From: Lentisphaerota bacterium
Lineage (GTDB): Bacteria > Verrucomicrobiota > Lentisphaeria > Oligosphaerales > Oligosphaeraceae
NCBI GenBank assembly: GCA_012800565.1
Contig: JAAZIZ010000015.1
Coordinates: 1 to 31,358, forward strand
Reading direction: 5' to 3'
DNA length: 31,358 nucleotides
In this document: piece by piece, positions 13,987-22,915 of the stretch
Numbering within the stretch: position 1 is the stretch's first letter
Layout: every line of letters begins with the position of its first letter
Notes under the pieces: model-generated
Seen by the model: the letters and a program-made list of their open reading frames with translations, nothing else
Told to the model about the DNA's origin: nothing
Databases searched by the model: none
Translations under genes and position numbers: made by a program

Positions 13987-16953
13987 ATGAATAAAGCTTT
14001 TGGTTTTGGGGCGATATTGTTGTTTCTGGCGGCATCTCTGCTGTCCGCCCAGGAAACGATGTCAGTTTTGCGCAGCCGTCGTCTGGTCTACTGTCCGCAG
14101 GTGTCTGCGCCGCTGCCGATTGAGGGGCAGGTGTCTTCCGGCGGCTGGGAAGCCCTGCACGCTTCCGGTGCATTCGTCAAGACCGACAGCCTTTGGTTGC
14201 CTTTTCCGGTACAGACCAGCGTCAAAATTGCCCGCGACAAGGATTTTTTATATCTCGGCATGCAGATGGAGGAGCCAGAGCAAAAGAATTTGCTGGGCCG
14301 GGAGAAATTCTCAATGTGGTCCAACGACACCATTGAGGTATTTTTGCAGACTGCTGAGGATCAGGATACTGGTCATTGGTATCATCTGGCGGTGGACAGC
14401 GCCGGGCGCATATACTGGGCCCGCGAGAATGAAATCAAGGAATTGCAGGGCACCTATCACAGCGAGAAGAAGCCTTATCCAGGTCTGCAGGTCGCTACCA
14501 GTCTTGGCACCACACACTGGTATGTGACAGCAGCCATACCGGTTGCGCTGCTGGGCGGCAGCGACTGGAGCAAAAGCTGGAGGGTGAACTTTGGCCGCAC
14601 CCGCAGAGTGCCTTTCGCCAACAGCTCCTGGAGCCGTACTAAGTCATTCCAGGATTACCGCAATTTCGGGCAGATGATATTCGCGGATGAGCAGCGTGCC
14701 CTCGACAACGAAAAAGCCTATACCACTGCCTTGAATCAGTTTCAGCAAGAAAAAGGTCAGTTGATTGCCAGCTTCAAAGCCAGAACCTACGACTGGAAAT
14801 ACGCTTTTGGCCGGCATGATGGATATCGGCCGCTCGAAGCCGGATATTCAGCAGCGAATGGATACGGCTGGCTGGAAGGGCAGATGAAGACTCATAGTTT
14901 TGAGGAAGTGCGGCAAAATCTCAGACCTCGGCTGCAGGTGTATGACTTTGGCTCGCTCGGCAATCAGCTGGTGTATTCGGATGGCCCGGTCAAGGACGGG
15001 TACATCAGCAACAATTTCCAGATCGATCTGCCCAACGGCAAATACAAGATCCATCTTCTGGCTGGGCTTTTCCCCAGCACCCGGACTACCGCCTGCCAGT
15101 TCTCCCTTTCCGCCCAGGGGCAGACAGTGCAGGATTTCGCCCTGGTCAACCTGCATTACGCCCGCTATTTCTTCCCGGTCGAGGTCCAGGACGGAAAATT
15201 GCTGCTCAGTTTCAGCGGTGAGACAGACTTTCCCGACCGTCCCGGTACTGCGGCCTATGCTCCCGGCAGCATGGCCAAGACTTACACTCCGGGCTGGGCC
15301 ATCAACGCCATTGTAGTCTATCCCTATTCCGAACGTGTGGCGGCGGAAGCTCAACTGCAGCGTGATGAAGTTGAAATCTTACGTCACCTGCCGGAAGAAC
15401 TGGCGAATTATCAGGAGGTAGTGCCGCAGGACCCGGAGCTCGCGGAATATCCGGAGAGCTGCCGCAAGGCCGGCTTCGCCATCTTCTCCCGCCCGCTGGG
15501 GGAACGCCTGTATCCCGGCAGCCGGCCGCTGGCCAAGGAACTGCAGGATTCTCTGCATATTCGGGCGGTGGCCGGAGAACCGCTGTACCTGAGCTTCGGC
15601 TTTCTGCCGCTGCGGGATTTACCCAACGTCTCGTTTACTCTGACAGGGGCTGATTTTCTGAGCGTCAACGAAGCCGTGCCGGTGGCCTGGCCACTGGGAG
15701 CCGGCAAATATGCCCGCGAACCTTGGTATTTAGATGAATACCAGTATCTGGATCAGGATTTCACCCAGGGCCAGACCAGGTACATCTGGCTGGCAGGCGC
15801 ATTGCCGGAGGAGACGCGTCCCGGCACTATCAATGCCGCCCTGCAGATCACTCCAGCAGACCAGGAGACTTTCACCCTGCCGCTTAAGATTGAGGTGCTG
15901 CCTTTTACGGTGCAGAAAAAGCCATTCGGTTTTGGTGGTTACAATCCGGCGGGATATGGTCGTCCGGCAGGTTACGAGGACCTGCTGGCGGAAACCTGCC
16001 GCAAATACTCCCTGAATGCCCATGTGCTGTATATGAATCCGAAAAATGAGGACAGCTGGCCGCAGCTGCTGGAACGCATCAAGATTTATCAACGCGCCGG
16101 AGTGCCGGGGCCGTTCGTGGTCTATTGCAGCATTGATGATACCCAGGAGACCAGGCTGAAAAACAAGAAGATTGAGAAATTGCCGGACAAAGTACTGGCC
16201 GACCAGCTCGCAGTCGCAAAACGCTTTCTGGAACTGATGCAGGAACCGGGTTTTCCGGAGTTGATTTACACCGCGATGGATGAGGCGCATTGCAAGGGCG
16301 AGCCATACTGGTCAGAGCAAATACGCTTATTCAAGACCATCAAGGAAGCATACCCCAAGCTCCGCCTTGCGGCCTCGGAATCAGAACGCAGCTACAAGCG
16401 CTCTGCTCCCTACGTGGACCTGCCGATCGTGTTCGAAATCCCGGATTTCCGGACTCTTGACTACAGCAAGACCGTCTGGAGTTACCCGAATCAATGTATG
16501 CTGGAGGTAGCCGATATCAACGCCGGGCGTTTCTGTACCGGTTGGCTGCCGGCTCTGACTGGCCTGAACGGCATCGTGCCCTGGATGCTGTTCTCCCAGC
16601 GTCCCGACAGCGGTTTGCGCAGTTCCCCCTGGACGTTGCTGGTGCAACTCTCGGTGGGCGGCTACCGCATCCAGCCGCGCCTGGTGATAATCATGGGTCA
16701 GGTCGGCATCTGGGACCAATATTACGTCCAGACCCTGCAGAATAAAATCACCGCGGCGCAACAAAGTTCTTCACCGGCCCGGCAGAAGCTGGCGGCAGAA
16801 CTGCAGGACACCCTGAATCTGATTGCCGAGGGTTGCCGGCCCTCATATATGTACTACTACCATAATGGATACTGGCCAGCCTCGACTTTCGTGCGCCTGC
16901 GCGAAATTGTCACTGAAGGCATCCTGAAGCTTGATGCGCTGGAAAAACCCTGA
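13987..16953 (+). CDS. Secreted CBM9-like and glycoside-hydrolase-like (DUF4091-type) protein
   Basis: 988 aa from the ATG at 13987 (GGGG four nt upstream); a longer frame from 13900 has no signal peptide at its start. Residues 1-21 are a signal peptide (ILLFLAASLLSA/QE). About 40-235 matches the CBM9-like sugar-binding fold of periplasmic or surface proteins (VKIARDKDFLYLGMQM, NDTIEVFLQ, WYVTAAIPVALLG). About 315-455 is a second beta-sandwich resembling malectin/galactose-binding modules (FQIDLPNGKYKIHLLAGLF). From about 630 to the end is a barrel-like domain similar to DUF4091 glycosidase-like proteins, with an acidic pair Asp765-Glu766 in YTAMDEAH that could be catalytic. It probably binds and cuts a complex glycan outside the cell; the substrate is unknown. 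First gene of a three-gene run. Confidence 0.75.
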   Translation: MNKAFGFGAILLFLAASLLSAQETMSVLRSRRLVYCPQVSAPLPIEGQVSSGGWEALHASGAFVKTDSLWLPFPVQTSVKIARDKDFLYLGMQMEEPEQKNLLGREKFSMWSNDTIEVFLQTAEDQDTGHWYHLAVDSAGRIYWARENEIKELQGTYHSEKKPYPGLQVATSLGTTHWYVTAAIPVALLGGSDWSKSWRVNFGRTRRVPFANSSWSRTKSFQDYRNFGQMIFADEQRALDNEKAYTTALNQFQQEKGQLIASFKARTYDWKYAFGRHDGYRPLEAGYSAANGYGWLEGQMKTHSFEEVRQNLRPRLQVYDFGSLGNQLVYSDGPVKDGYISNNFQIDLPNGKYKIHLLAGLFPSTRTTACQFSLSAQGQTVQDFALVNLHYARYFFPVEVQDGKLLLSFSGETDFPDRPGTAAYAPGSMAKTYTPGWAINAIVVYPYSERVAAEAQLQRDEVEILRHLPEELANYQEVVPQDPELAEYPESCRKAGFAIFSRPLGERLYPGSRPLAKELQDSLHIRAVAGEPLYLSFGFLPLRDLPNVSFTLTGADFLSVNEAVPVAWPLGAGKYAREPWYLDEYQYLDQDFTQGQTRYIWLAGALPEETRPGTINAALQITPADQETFTLPLKIEVLPFTVQKKPFGFGGYNPAGYGRPAGYEDLLAETCRKYSLNAHVLYMNPKNEDSWPQLLERIKIYQRAGVPGPFVVYCSIDDTQETRLKNKKIEKLPDKVLADQLAVAKRFLELMQEPGFPELIYTAMDEAHCKGEPYWSEQIRLFKTIKEAYPKLRLAASESERSYKRSAPYVDLPIVFEIPDFRTLDYSKTVWSYPNQCMLEVADINAGRFCTGWLPALTGLNGIVPWMLFSQRPDSGLRSSPWTLLVQLSVGGYRIQPRLVIIMGQVGIWDQYYVQTLQNKITAAQQSSSPARQKLAAELQDTLNLIAEGCRPSYMYYYHNGYWPASTFVRLREIVTEGILKLDALEKP

Positions 16954-17016
16954 CAGCACACCAAACCGGTGCAGCAACCGGCTCCCGGATAAATTAAACC
17001 TGTAACGAGGAGCGAC

Positions 17017-17892
17017 ATGAAAATCATTGATGCGCACAATCACCCCGACTGGCATGGTCACAACTTGGAGAAGTACCTGGCGAACATGGACCAGTATGGC
17101 ATTTCCCAGACCTGGCTGTTGAGCTGGGAATGCGGCCTGCATGAATACAGCAAGGGCTACGCCCGCGCTGTCCCGGCGGAAATTCTCGGCTCCACTACCG
17201 GTCCCATCCCCTTCAGCCGTTGCATCAGCTACAAGGAACGCGCACCGGAGCGTTTCATTCTCGGCTATGCACCCGACCCTCGCCGTCCGGATGCCTGTGA
17301 GCTGCTGCAGGGCGCCCACGAGATTTACGGCGCAAAAGTCTGCGGCGAATTCAAGGTACGCATGATGATGGATGATCGGGATGCACTCTGGCTGTTTCGT
17401 CAGGCCGGGAAATTGAAAATGCCGGTGACTTTCCATCTCCAGGAGGATTTGCGTCAGGAAGTGAATCCCTGGTGTGAATGGTGGGGCGGTTCCATTGATT
17501 CACTTGAACGTGCCCTGCAGCTTTGCCCGGAGACGATTTTTCTCGGGCATGCGCCGGGATTCTGGATTCACATTTCCGGAGATGACCTGTACCGCACCCG
17601 GCAATATCCGCCCATACCCGCGCCGGTGCAGCCGGGAGGACGGATGCCGCAGCTGCTGCGGCAGTATCCTAACTTATACTGTGACTGGTCTGCGGGTTCA
17701 GGATGTATGGCACTGAAACGCGACCCGGTATTTGCCAAAGAATTCCTGCTTGAATTCCAGGACCGCTTTTTGTATGCCCGGGATTACTTCGACAACCAGC
17801 ATCAGGAATTCCTGAACAGCCTGGACTTGCCCGTCAGTGTGCTGGAAAAAATCTACTACCGGAATGCCGAAAAACTCATTGCCGAGACTTGA
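17017..17892 (+). CDS. Amidohydrolase family 2 (TIM-barrel metal hydrolase)
   Basis: 291 aa, cytoplasmic. The N-terminal metal motif DAHNHP gives His7 and His9. His140 (VTFHLQ), His178 (FLGHAPGFW) and Asp256 (LYARDYFDN) complete the metal and catalytic set expected of the amidohydrolase-2 superfamily (COG2159), which hydrolyses lactones or decarboxylates ring and sugar acids. Length and motif order are normal. The start at 17017 is supported by GAGGAG 4 nt before the ATG. It sits 63 nt after the secreted glycan-binding protein and its stop is 8 nt before the ATG of the next gene (a dehydrogenase). This suggests a catabolic step such as lactone opening, but the substrate is not determined. Confidence 0.88.
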   Translation: MKIIDAHNHPDWHGHNLEKYLANMDQYGISQTWLLSWECGLHEYSKGYARAVPAEILGSTTGPIPFSRCISYKERAPERFILGYAPDPRRPDACELLQGAHEIYGAKVCGEFKVRMMMDDRDALWLFRQAGKLKMPVTFHLQEDLRQEVNPWCEWWGGSIDSLERALQLCPETIFLGHAPGFWIHISGDDLYRTRQYPPIPAPVQPGGRMPQLLRQYPNLYCDWSAGSGCMALKRDPVFAKEFLLEFQDRFLYARDYFDNQHQEFLNSLDLPVSVLEKIYYRNAEKLIAET

Positions 17893-17900
17893 GACCGGAT

Positions 17901-18872
17901 ATGCCTTTGTCCTCTGAACAGGAAATCATTGCAGTATTCCTGCGCCACCAATCTGTATCCTGCTGGCAAATGACAGCTGCCCAAGGGCAAAGGCTGGAAG
18001 AGCTGATGCCGGGATACCGGGTGGTGCTGTGTGCAGACGAAGAGGACTTCGTCAGGCAGCTCAGCCGGGCCCGCATCGCTATCACCTGGCGCTGCCGGCA
18101 GCAATGGCTGAACCAAGCTTCCAGACTGCAGATTCTGGCCACACCGGCCGCCGGGAAAGATTATTTTACGGTCACTCTGCCGCCTGGCGTGGTCTTGCTG
18201 AACGGGCAGTTTCACGGTGAATTGATGGCCGAGACCGCCGTGGGAGCCATTCTGGCGTTGTATCGCGGCATCCTGCCGGCCGTCAGCCAGTATGCCGCCG
18301 AGCCCTGGCCCAGAACTGAGCTCAGCCGTAGAATGCGCCCATTGCGTGGCAGCCATATCGGCATTCTGGGTTTCGGGCATATCGGGCAGGCCATCGGTGG
18401 TTTACTGAAGCCTTTCGGAGTGCGCATCACCGGGTTCAGGAAGAATCCTCAGCTTCCGGCACCGGACTGGTTTGTGCCTGGTGAAGACGCCTGCTTTGGT
18501 CCGTCAGAACTTGACCGGGTGCTGCCTGCTCTTGAGCATATAGTACTCACCCTGCCCCGCAGCCCCGATACGGATAACATCCTGGATGCCCGCAGGCTGG
18601 CGTTGCTGCCGCGCCACGCCAGCGTCAGTAACTTCGGTCGCGGCAATGCGATAGAGCTCCCGGCCTTGTTGCAGGCCTTGCGCTCAGGGCAGCTCTCCGG
18701 AGCATTCCTGGATGTGTTTCCGCGGGAACCGCTGGACCAGGCAGATGCTGAGCTGCTCAGCTGCCCCAATCTCTGGCGCCTGCCCCATCTCTCGGCAGTA
18801 GCTGACAACTACCTGGATTTATTCATCCGGGATTTCGTCCGTCAGTATCGTCTTTGCAGTTCCGGCCGATAG
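17901..18872 (+). CDS. D-2-hydroxyacid dehydrogenase (second copy)
   Basis: 323 aa from the ATG at 17901; a TTG at 17889 overlapping the amidohydrolase stop (TTGA) would add four residues and cannot be excluded, since neither has a strong ribosome site. The Rossmann motif GFGHIG is at 157-162. The catalytic Arg247 (NFGRGNAIE), Glu276 (PREPL) and His296 (LPHLSAV) are all present. The substrate domain (1-110) is divergent from the copy at 8580-9536, so the two are not recent duplicates. The family interconverts 2-keto and D-2-hydroxy acids with NAD(P)H. Its position after an amidohydrolase and a secreted glycan enzyme suggests a role in sugar-acid breakdown (inference). Confidence 0.88.
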   Translation: MPLSSEQEIIAVFLRHQSVSCWQMTAAQGQRLEELMPGYRVVLCADEEDFVRQLSRARIAITWRCRQQWLNQASRLQILATPAAGKDYFTVTLPPGVVLLNGQFHGELMAETAVGAILALYRGILPAVSQYAAEPWPRTELSRRMRPLRGSHIGILGFGHIGQAIGGLLKPFGVRITGFRKNPQLPAPDWFVPGEDACFGPSELDRVLPALEHIVLTLPRSPDTDNILDARRLALLPRHASVSNFGRGNAIELPALLQALRSGQLSGAFLDVFPREPLDQADAELLSCPNLWRLPHLSAVADNYLDLFIRDFVRQYRLCSSGR

Positions 18873-18896
18873 TCCGGAAACCCGCAATATCTGCAG

Positions 18897-19664
18897 TTAT
18901 TCCCAGATAAAAGTATTATCGGAGAGACGCTGGATCACCAGTTCTGGAGTTTTCTGCAGGATTGGCAGCACGGTTTGCCGCAGGATTGCCGCATCGGTCA
19001 AGCGTGACATGCCGGTTCCGACTATTCCGTAGCGCAATCCGCCGGCGGCCGCGACGACATTCTCCATATCGACGTAATAATCTTTTTTAGGTGAGTGCCA
19101 GTGATGCTCGATTTTATGCCACTGGTCCTGATAATCGCAGATATGCAAAGTTGTGGTAGTGGGAGTATGCAGTCCCGGGACACGGGCTTCGATTTCCAGG
19201 GCATGGATGCAGGTATTGCAGGTGAAATTTGTGCCCAGGAACAGGATATGTCCGTTTTGCCGCATCAGCTTCCCGTATGGGCTGTCGGGTGACCAGGGGG
19301 TGTTTGCCTGCAGGTGCCCGGCGGTATAGGATTCCGCTTTTGGCCCCATGGCGACCACCGAATGCACCGGATGCAGGCTGCGTACTGCGCCGGGCCGGAG
19401 ACGGAAGATATTCGGCAGTGTCCCGACTGTAGCCGGGGTTTGGGTGACATGGAAGACCGGCTGGGTCGGATTGACATTGCCGGATACGGTAGACATCAAC
19501 AGAGTACCTTGCGAACCCAGAATTTCCAGCAGACTGTCGATGATGGTATCCGCCCCGCCCTCAACTTTGCCCACCCGGCGCAAAGAAGAATGCACCAGCA
19601 CATCCATGCCAGCTTTCAGGCCCAAATCCTGCAATTGCTGCATCAACTTCGACTTCGAAATCAT
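18897..19664 (-). CDS. AAC(3) family N-acetyltransferase
   Basis: 255 aa, close to the ~260-aa family norm. The family transfers acetyl from acetyl-CoA to an amine. Named for aminoglycoside 3-N-acetyltransferases, most chromosomal members in environmental bacteria have other or unknown substrates. Visible signatures: VLVHSSLRRVGKVEGGADT (22-40), GSQGTLLMST, VGTLPNIFRLRPGAVRS, SLHPVHSVVAMGP and SPYGKLMRQNGHILFLG. Together they cover the CoA site and the conserved catalytic His region. A ribosome site (GGAG, 9 nt before the ATG) supports 19664. It lies 63 nt after cutC in the same direction and ends 24 bp from the convergent dehydrogenase. Drug resistance is not implied. Confidence 0.92.
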   Translation of the reverse strand: MISKSKLMQQLQDLGLKAGMDVLVHSSLRRVGKVEGGADTIIDSLLEILGSQGTLLMSTVSGNVNPTQPVFHVTQTPATVGTLPNIFRLRPGAVRSLHPVHSVVAMGPKAESYTAGHLQANTPWSPDSPYGKLMRQNGHILFLGTNFTCNTCIHALEIEARVPGLHTPTTTTLHICDYQDQWHKIEHHWHSPKKDYYVDMENVVAAAGGLRYGIVGTGMSRLTDAAILRQTVLPILQKTPELVIQRLSDNTFIWE

Positions 19665-19709
19665 ATTTTTCTTCTCCAGCTTACAACTTCAGTATAGTGC
19701 TTGCTCCGG

Positions 19710-19727
19710 CTGCGCCTTGGGGCGCAG
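19710..19727 (-). repeat. 7-bp hairpin directly after cutC
   Basis: CTGCGCC (19710-19716) and GGCGCAG (19721-19727) form a perfect stem with a 4-nt loop, abutting the cutC stop at 19728. There is no U tract. It may stabilise the cutC message or reduce read-through into the acetyltransferase gene. Confidence 0.45.
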
Positions 19728-20504
19728 TCATTCATAGCGGTCAAATATATCGCGCACTTCGCGTACCGCTGCTTCCTCCAGATACTCGATGCTACCCAGA
19801 GCGCGCTGCAGGCTCTCCGTATCGTCAGGGTCTTTTCCCCAGGCGAATTTCATGTCCGAGAAGCGCTTGCGGAAACCGTTGATGATATGGTAATCGGTCA
19901 CGCCGGTGCTTTCCAGCAGCCCGGGGAGGTCCTCATTGCGGCACCTCGGACCGATCGCAATCACTGGGGTTATTCTCCCGGCGGCCTGGCACAGCAGGTT
20001 CGGAATTGCATCGCCGTTCCAGCGCCCGTAAGGCGAGGGGCCGCCGATAAACACATAGCTGATGCCCAGATCGACCGCTTCTTCCAAGCCCCGGACCGGA
20101 TCACTGAGCGCTTCGAAGGCCCGGTGCAGGGTGAAAGTCTTGCCCGGGCAGCGACGGATGACCTCTTTCATTCTGTCTACATCCAGCGCACCGTCTTCTT
20201 TCAGGATACCCAGCATAAATCCATCAGCACCGGCAGCAGACAACAATTCAGCGTCACGCAGCAGAATGGAGAATTCAGACTGGTTGTAGAGAAAATCTCC
20301 TGCGCGTGGACGCAGCATGGCATAGAGCCCCAGATTCATCCCCAAACGGCAGCGTGCTGCCACGGCTTCCTCCACAAAACCACAACTAGGCGTCAGCGCC
20401 CCTTCCATGGGGCTGACATAGAGCTCAACCCGCTGGGCACCGCCGCGCCAGGCCGCAACCGCATCATCCACTGTCCTGGCACCTACTTCCAATGAATATT
20501 TCAT
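19728..20504 (-). CDS. cutC: Copper homeostasis protein CutC family
   Basis: 258 aa from the ATG at 20504 (AAGGAAAG upstream); an in-frame start at 20564 would add 20 residues foreign to the family. The TIM-barrel CutC family is recognised by LEVGARTVDDAVAAWRGGAQ near the N-terminus, LTPSCGFVEEA, AMLRPRAGDFLYNQSEF, GADGFMLGILKEDGALDVDRM and TLHRAFE. CutC was linked to copper tolerance in E. coli, but the genetic evidence is disputed and the true reaction is unknown. Some residues differ from the usual form (VELYVSP where RIELC is common). No copper transporter or regulator is nearby, so a copper role is not supported by context. Confidence 0.93.
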   Translation of the reverse strand: MKYSLEVGARTVDDAVAAWRGGAQRVELYVSPMEGALTPSCGFVEEAVAARCRLGMNLGLYAMLRPRAGDFLYNQSEFSILLRDAELLSAAGADGFMLGILKEDGALDVDRMKEVIRRCPGKTFTLHRAFEALSDPVRGLEEAVDLGISYVFIGGPSPYGRWNGDAIPNLLCQAAGRITPVIAIGPRCRNEDLPGLLESTGVTDYHIINGFRKRFSDMKFAWGKDPDDTESLQRALGSIEYLEEAAVREVRDIFDRYE

Positions 20505-20585
20505 CGTCTTTCCTTGATTATGAGAGGGAAAAGATAAAAGGTCGAAAACGGCAAAGCAGAACAACCACGCAGGTCTGTCCTTGAA

Positions 20586-22871
20586 CTATGCCCCTGGAGC
20601 CGCAGGCGCGGCTGGGGCAGCCGCCGGAGCCGCTGGAGCAGCCGGAGTCGCCGGGGCTGCCGGGTCCGCCGGGGTGTTTGTTTCTGGTGCAACTTGAATC
20701 TCCTGACTGTTTTTTTCGGGTTGCCGGCTGGGCCAGTTCCGATAGGCAAACCAGGCCCCTGTTCCGAGAATCAGCAACAGGAGAAGCAGGAGCAGATATT
20801 TCAGGATATGGCGCGGCGTCCCCACTGCATTTGCAGGAAATATACCAACGCGGGAGAAGTATCTGCGGTGCTTGTTGCTCAAGCGCATTCTGGCATTGAT
20901 AGCCCAGTTGCTTCCTTCCAGCAAGGTACTCAGGTCTTGCCGGCGCAGTTTCAAGATAGCCAGCAGACTGATCGGCAGGATCAGGGCCAGTACAGCGCAG
21001 CCCACGCTGATCCAGATGGCCAGCGCACTCATGCTGGCCACGGTTTTAGAGATGAAAGCGAAAGCTGAACCCAAAGCAGCAAAAGCAACCGTCACGCCCA
21101 GGAAAGCATTAGGATTGGCGGCGGCGGCCGGCGCTGCTACAGGAGCTGCAGGGGGAGGAGCCCCGGGAGGAACAGCGGGGGGAGTTAAAGCCTTTTCAAA
21201 GGCTCCTTGGAAGGTTTTTTCCGATGCACTTGACCAACTTTCAATTTTCTTCTCAATCATTCCCCAGGCTTTGCTGAAAGGCGCTATCAGAGCTTCCCGC
21301 AAACAGACCGGATTTTCGATCACCTGCACGACTTTGGCAGGATATTCTTTCTGGTTTAAATCGAAGAAGATTCCGCGTTTGCCGACTGCGAGATTGCCTT
21401 TGCTGCCAGTTGTGACTGGCACGGCAACCGTGATTTTGCTGTCGGGGCTTTTTTCCACCTCGACATAAAGCACAAAAAGGTTGCTCAGTTTTGCCACGGC
21501 TTGATGCGCGGCCAGCGCCAGCACTGGGAAAGCGACATTGAACCAGCGTCCGTCAATCACCAATGCCCCCTGCTCAAACAGCGCCCTCTGGCGCGGGTTG
21601 TACAAATCGGGAAAACTGACGAAGTTGTTGACGAAGCGAATCAGCAGGCTGCGGTAGAGCAGCAGGCGCTCCACTTCCGCAGCGGCTTTCATGGTATCGG
21701 CGACCTGTTGGTCGCGCCGGGCGAGTGCATGTCCTTCCTCTGCTAAACCAGGCAGAGACTGATACAGGCGCAGACGCTCCACGGGAATTTTCTCGACTAT
21801 GGCGCCTTTCTTGTCAGCGAGATAAGCGCGGTACGAGGCGAAAACTGCCACTACCATGTTCCAGTCCGACTCGTTAACCGCCTTGATCTCATCGCCCAGG
21901 ACCGGCTTCAGAAGCCGGTTGCTCAGATTACTCCACCAGGCACGATAAACGGGATTGATCAGCGTCGGATCAAGAGGCAACCGGCCGGCCGGATTGGCTT
22001 GCGCCAGGGGCAAGGATTGCATATATGCATCGACTTCATCTGGGTTGGCCGGATCAAAAGTACCCAATGTTCCGTCAGTGCTCAGGGATTTATCGACCAG
22101 ACGGGCATCAAACGACAATAACCGGCAGAGTTTGAAGAAATACTCCACCTGGGGTGCATTCTCCTGCAGCAATGCATACAGTGCCGGAGTGTCCGCGCCC
22201 AGCGGCATAATCGCGGTACTGCTTTCTCCAGATGGAATTTCAGCCATTTTCAGCCAGTCCAGATAGGCTGGAATAGCAGCCAGGAATTCATTCAGCTGCG
22301 CTTCATTCACGCCCGTGGTTCCATCGATGTCCTGAGTGCCGCCGGTGGCAGTGATGGCATCGGCGATGCAGCTTTGCATCTCTGCCATATTGGAGACTGT
22401 GGCCGTGTTCAGTGACAACACGCCGTCACCGTTGAGAGGCCGGGTTTTAACCACATTCTGGAATTGCCGGATATTTTCCAGAGTGATCGTGCTCTTATCC
22501 TGGACTCCCAGATCAGTAAGGATATACTGGGCAGAAGCGACCAAGGCCTTGCCGGTAGCGTTGTCGGCGATGCTGGAAAGAGGCAAAGTGCCATTGAATT
22601 CTGCAGTAATGGCGGCATGATTCGGAAGTTGGTCCAACAGCCATCTGATGGCCGCTTTGACCTCTTCACTGCCAATCTGCTGATTGCTGTCTGCATCGAT
22701 ATACTTAAGAAACTGTGGGTCGCAGCTGAAGGCTTCAGTAGGAGCGCTCATCGCCACCCACAAGGCTTCATCCAATTTCAGCACACCTTTCAGATCAAGG
22801 CCATTCTCAATCACCATCTGGTAAGTACTGCCTTGGCGGACAAATTTCATGGTATTAGTATTACTTTTCAT
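20586..22871 (-). CDS. EF-hand membrane protein of unknown family
   Basis: 761 aa, not recognised as a named family. Residues 59-70 form a canonical calcium-binding EF-hand loop (DADSNQQIGSEE: Asp at 1 and 3, Asn at 5, Ile at 8, Glu at 12). LNGDGVLSLN (about 146-155) and DIDGTTGVNEAQ (about 178-190) look like weaker loops. There is no signal peptide, so the long N-terminal half is probably cytoplasmic. A Pro/Ala linker (about 560-590) is followed by hydrophobic helices (FLGVTVAFAALGSAFAFI; ALAIWISVGCAVLALILPIS; YLLLLLLLLILGTGAWFAY) and an Ala/Pro-rich tail of about 50 residues. No enzyme motif is visible. It could be a calcium-responsive envelope organiser (guess). Start ATG 22871, with a weak GAAAG site; ATG 22850 is an alternative. 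Confidence 0.7.
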   Translation of the reverse strand: MKSNTNTMKFVRQGSTYQMVIENGLDLKGVLKLDEALWVAMSAPTEAFSCDPQFLKYIDADSNQQIGSEEVKAAIRWLLDQLPNHAAITAEFNGTLPLSSIADNATGKALVASAQYILTDLGVQDKSTITLENIRQFQNVVKTRPLNGDGVLSLNTATVSNMAEMQSCIADAITATGGTQDIDGTTGVNEAQLNEFLAAIPAYLDWLKMAEIPSGESSTAIMPLGADTPALYALLQENAPQVEYFFKLCRLLSFDARLVDKSLSTDGTLGTFDPANPDEVDAYMQSLPLAQANPAGRLPLDPTLINPVYRAWWSNLSNRLLKPVLGDEIKAVNESDWNMVVAVFASYRAYLADKKGAIVEKIPVERLRLYQSLPGLAEEGHALARRDQQVADTMKAAAEVERLLLYRSLLIRFVNNFVSFPDLYNPRQRALFEQGALVIDGRWFNVAFPVLALAAHQAVAKLSNLFVLYVEVEKSPDSKITVAVPVTTGSKGNLAVGKRGIFFDLNQKEYPAKVVQVIENPVCLREALIAPFSKAWGMIEKKIESWSSASEKTFQGAFEKALTPPAVPPGAPPPAAPVAAPAAAANPNAFLGVTVAFAALGSAFAFISKTVASMSALAIWISVGCAVLALILPISLLAILKLRRQDLSTLLEGSNWAINARMRLSNKHRRYFSRVGIFPANAVGTPRHILKYLLLLLLLLILGTGAWFAYRNWPSRQPEKNSQEIQVAPETNTPADPAAPATPAAPAAPAAAPAAPAAPGA

Positions 22872-22915
22872 GTCTTTCGCTCTGCTACTGCCTCCGAACA
22901 GGAATTAGGGGTTGT

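Noticed and set aside
18897..19664. Acquired antibiotic-resistance gene
   Set aside because: The AAC(3) family is broad and chromosomal members are common; no integron, transposon or base-composition break surrounds it.
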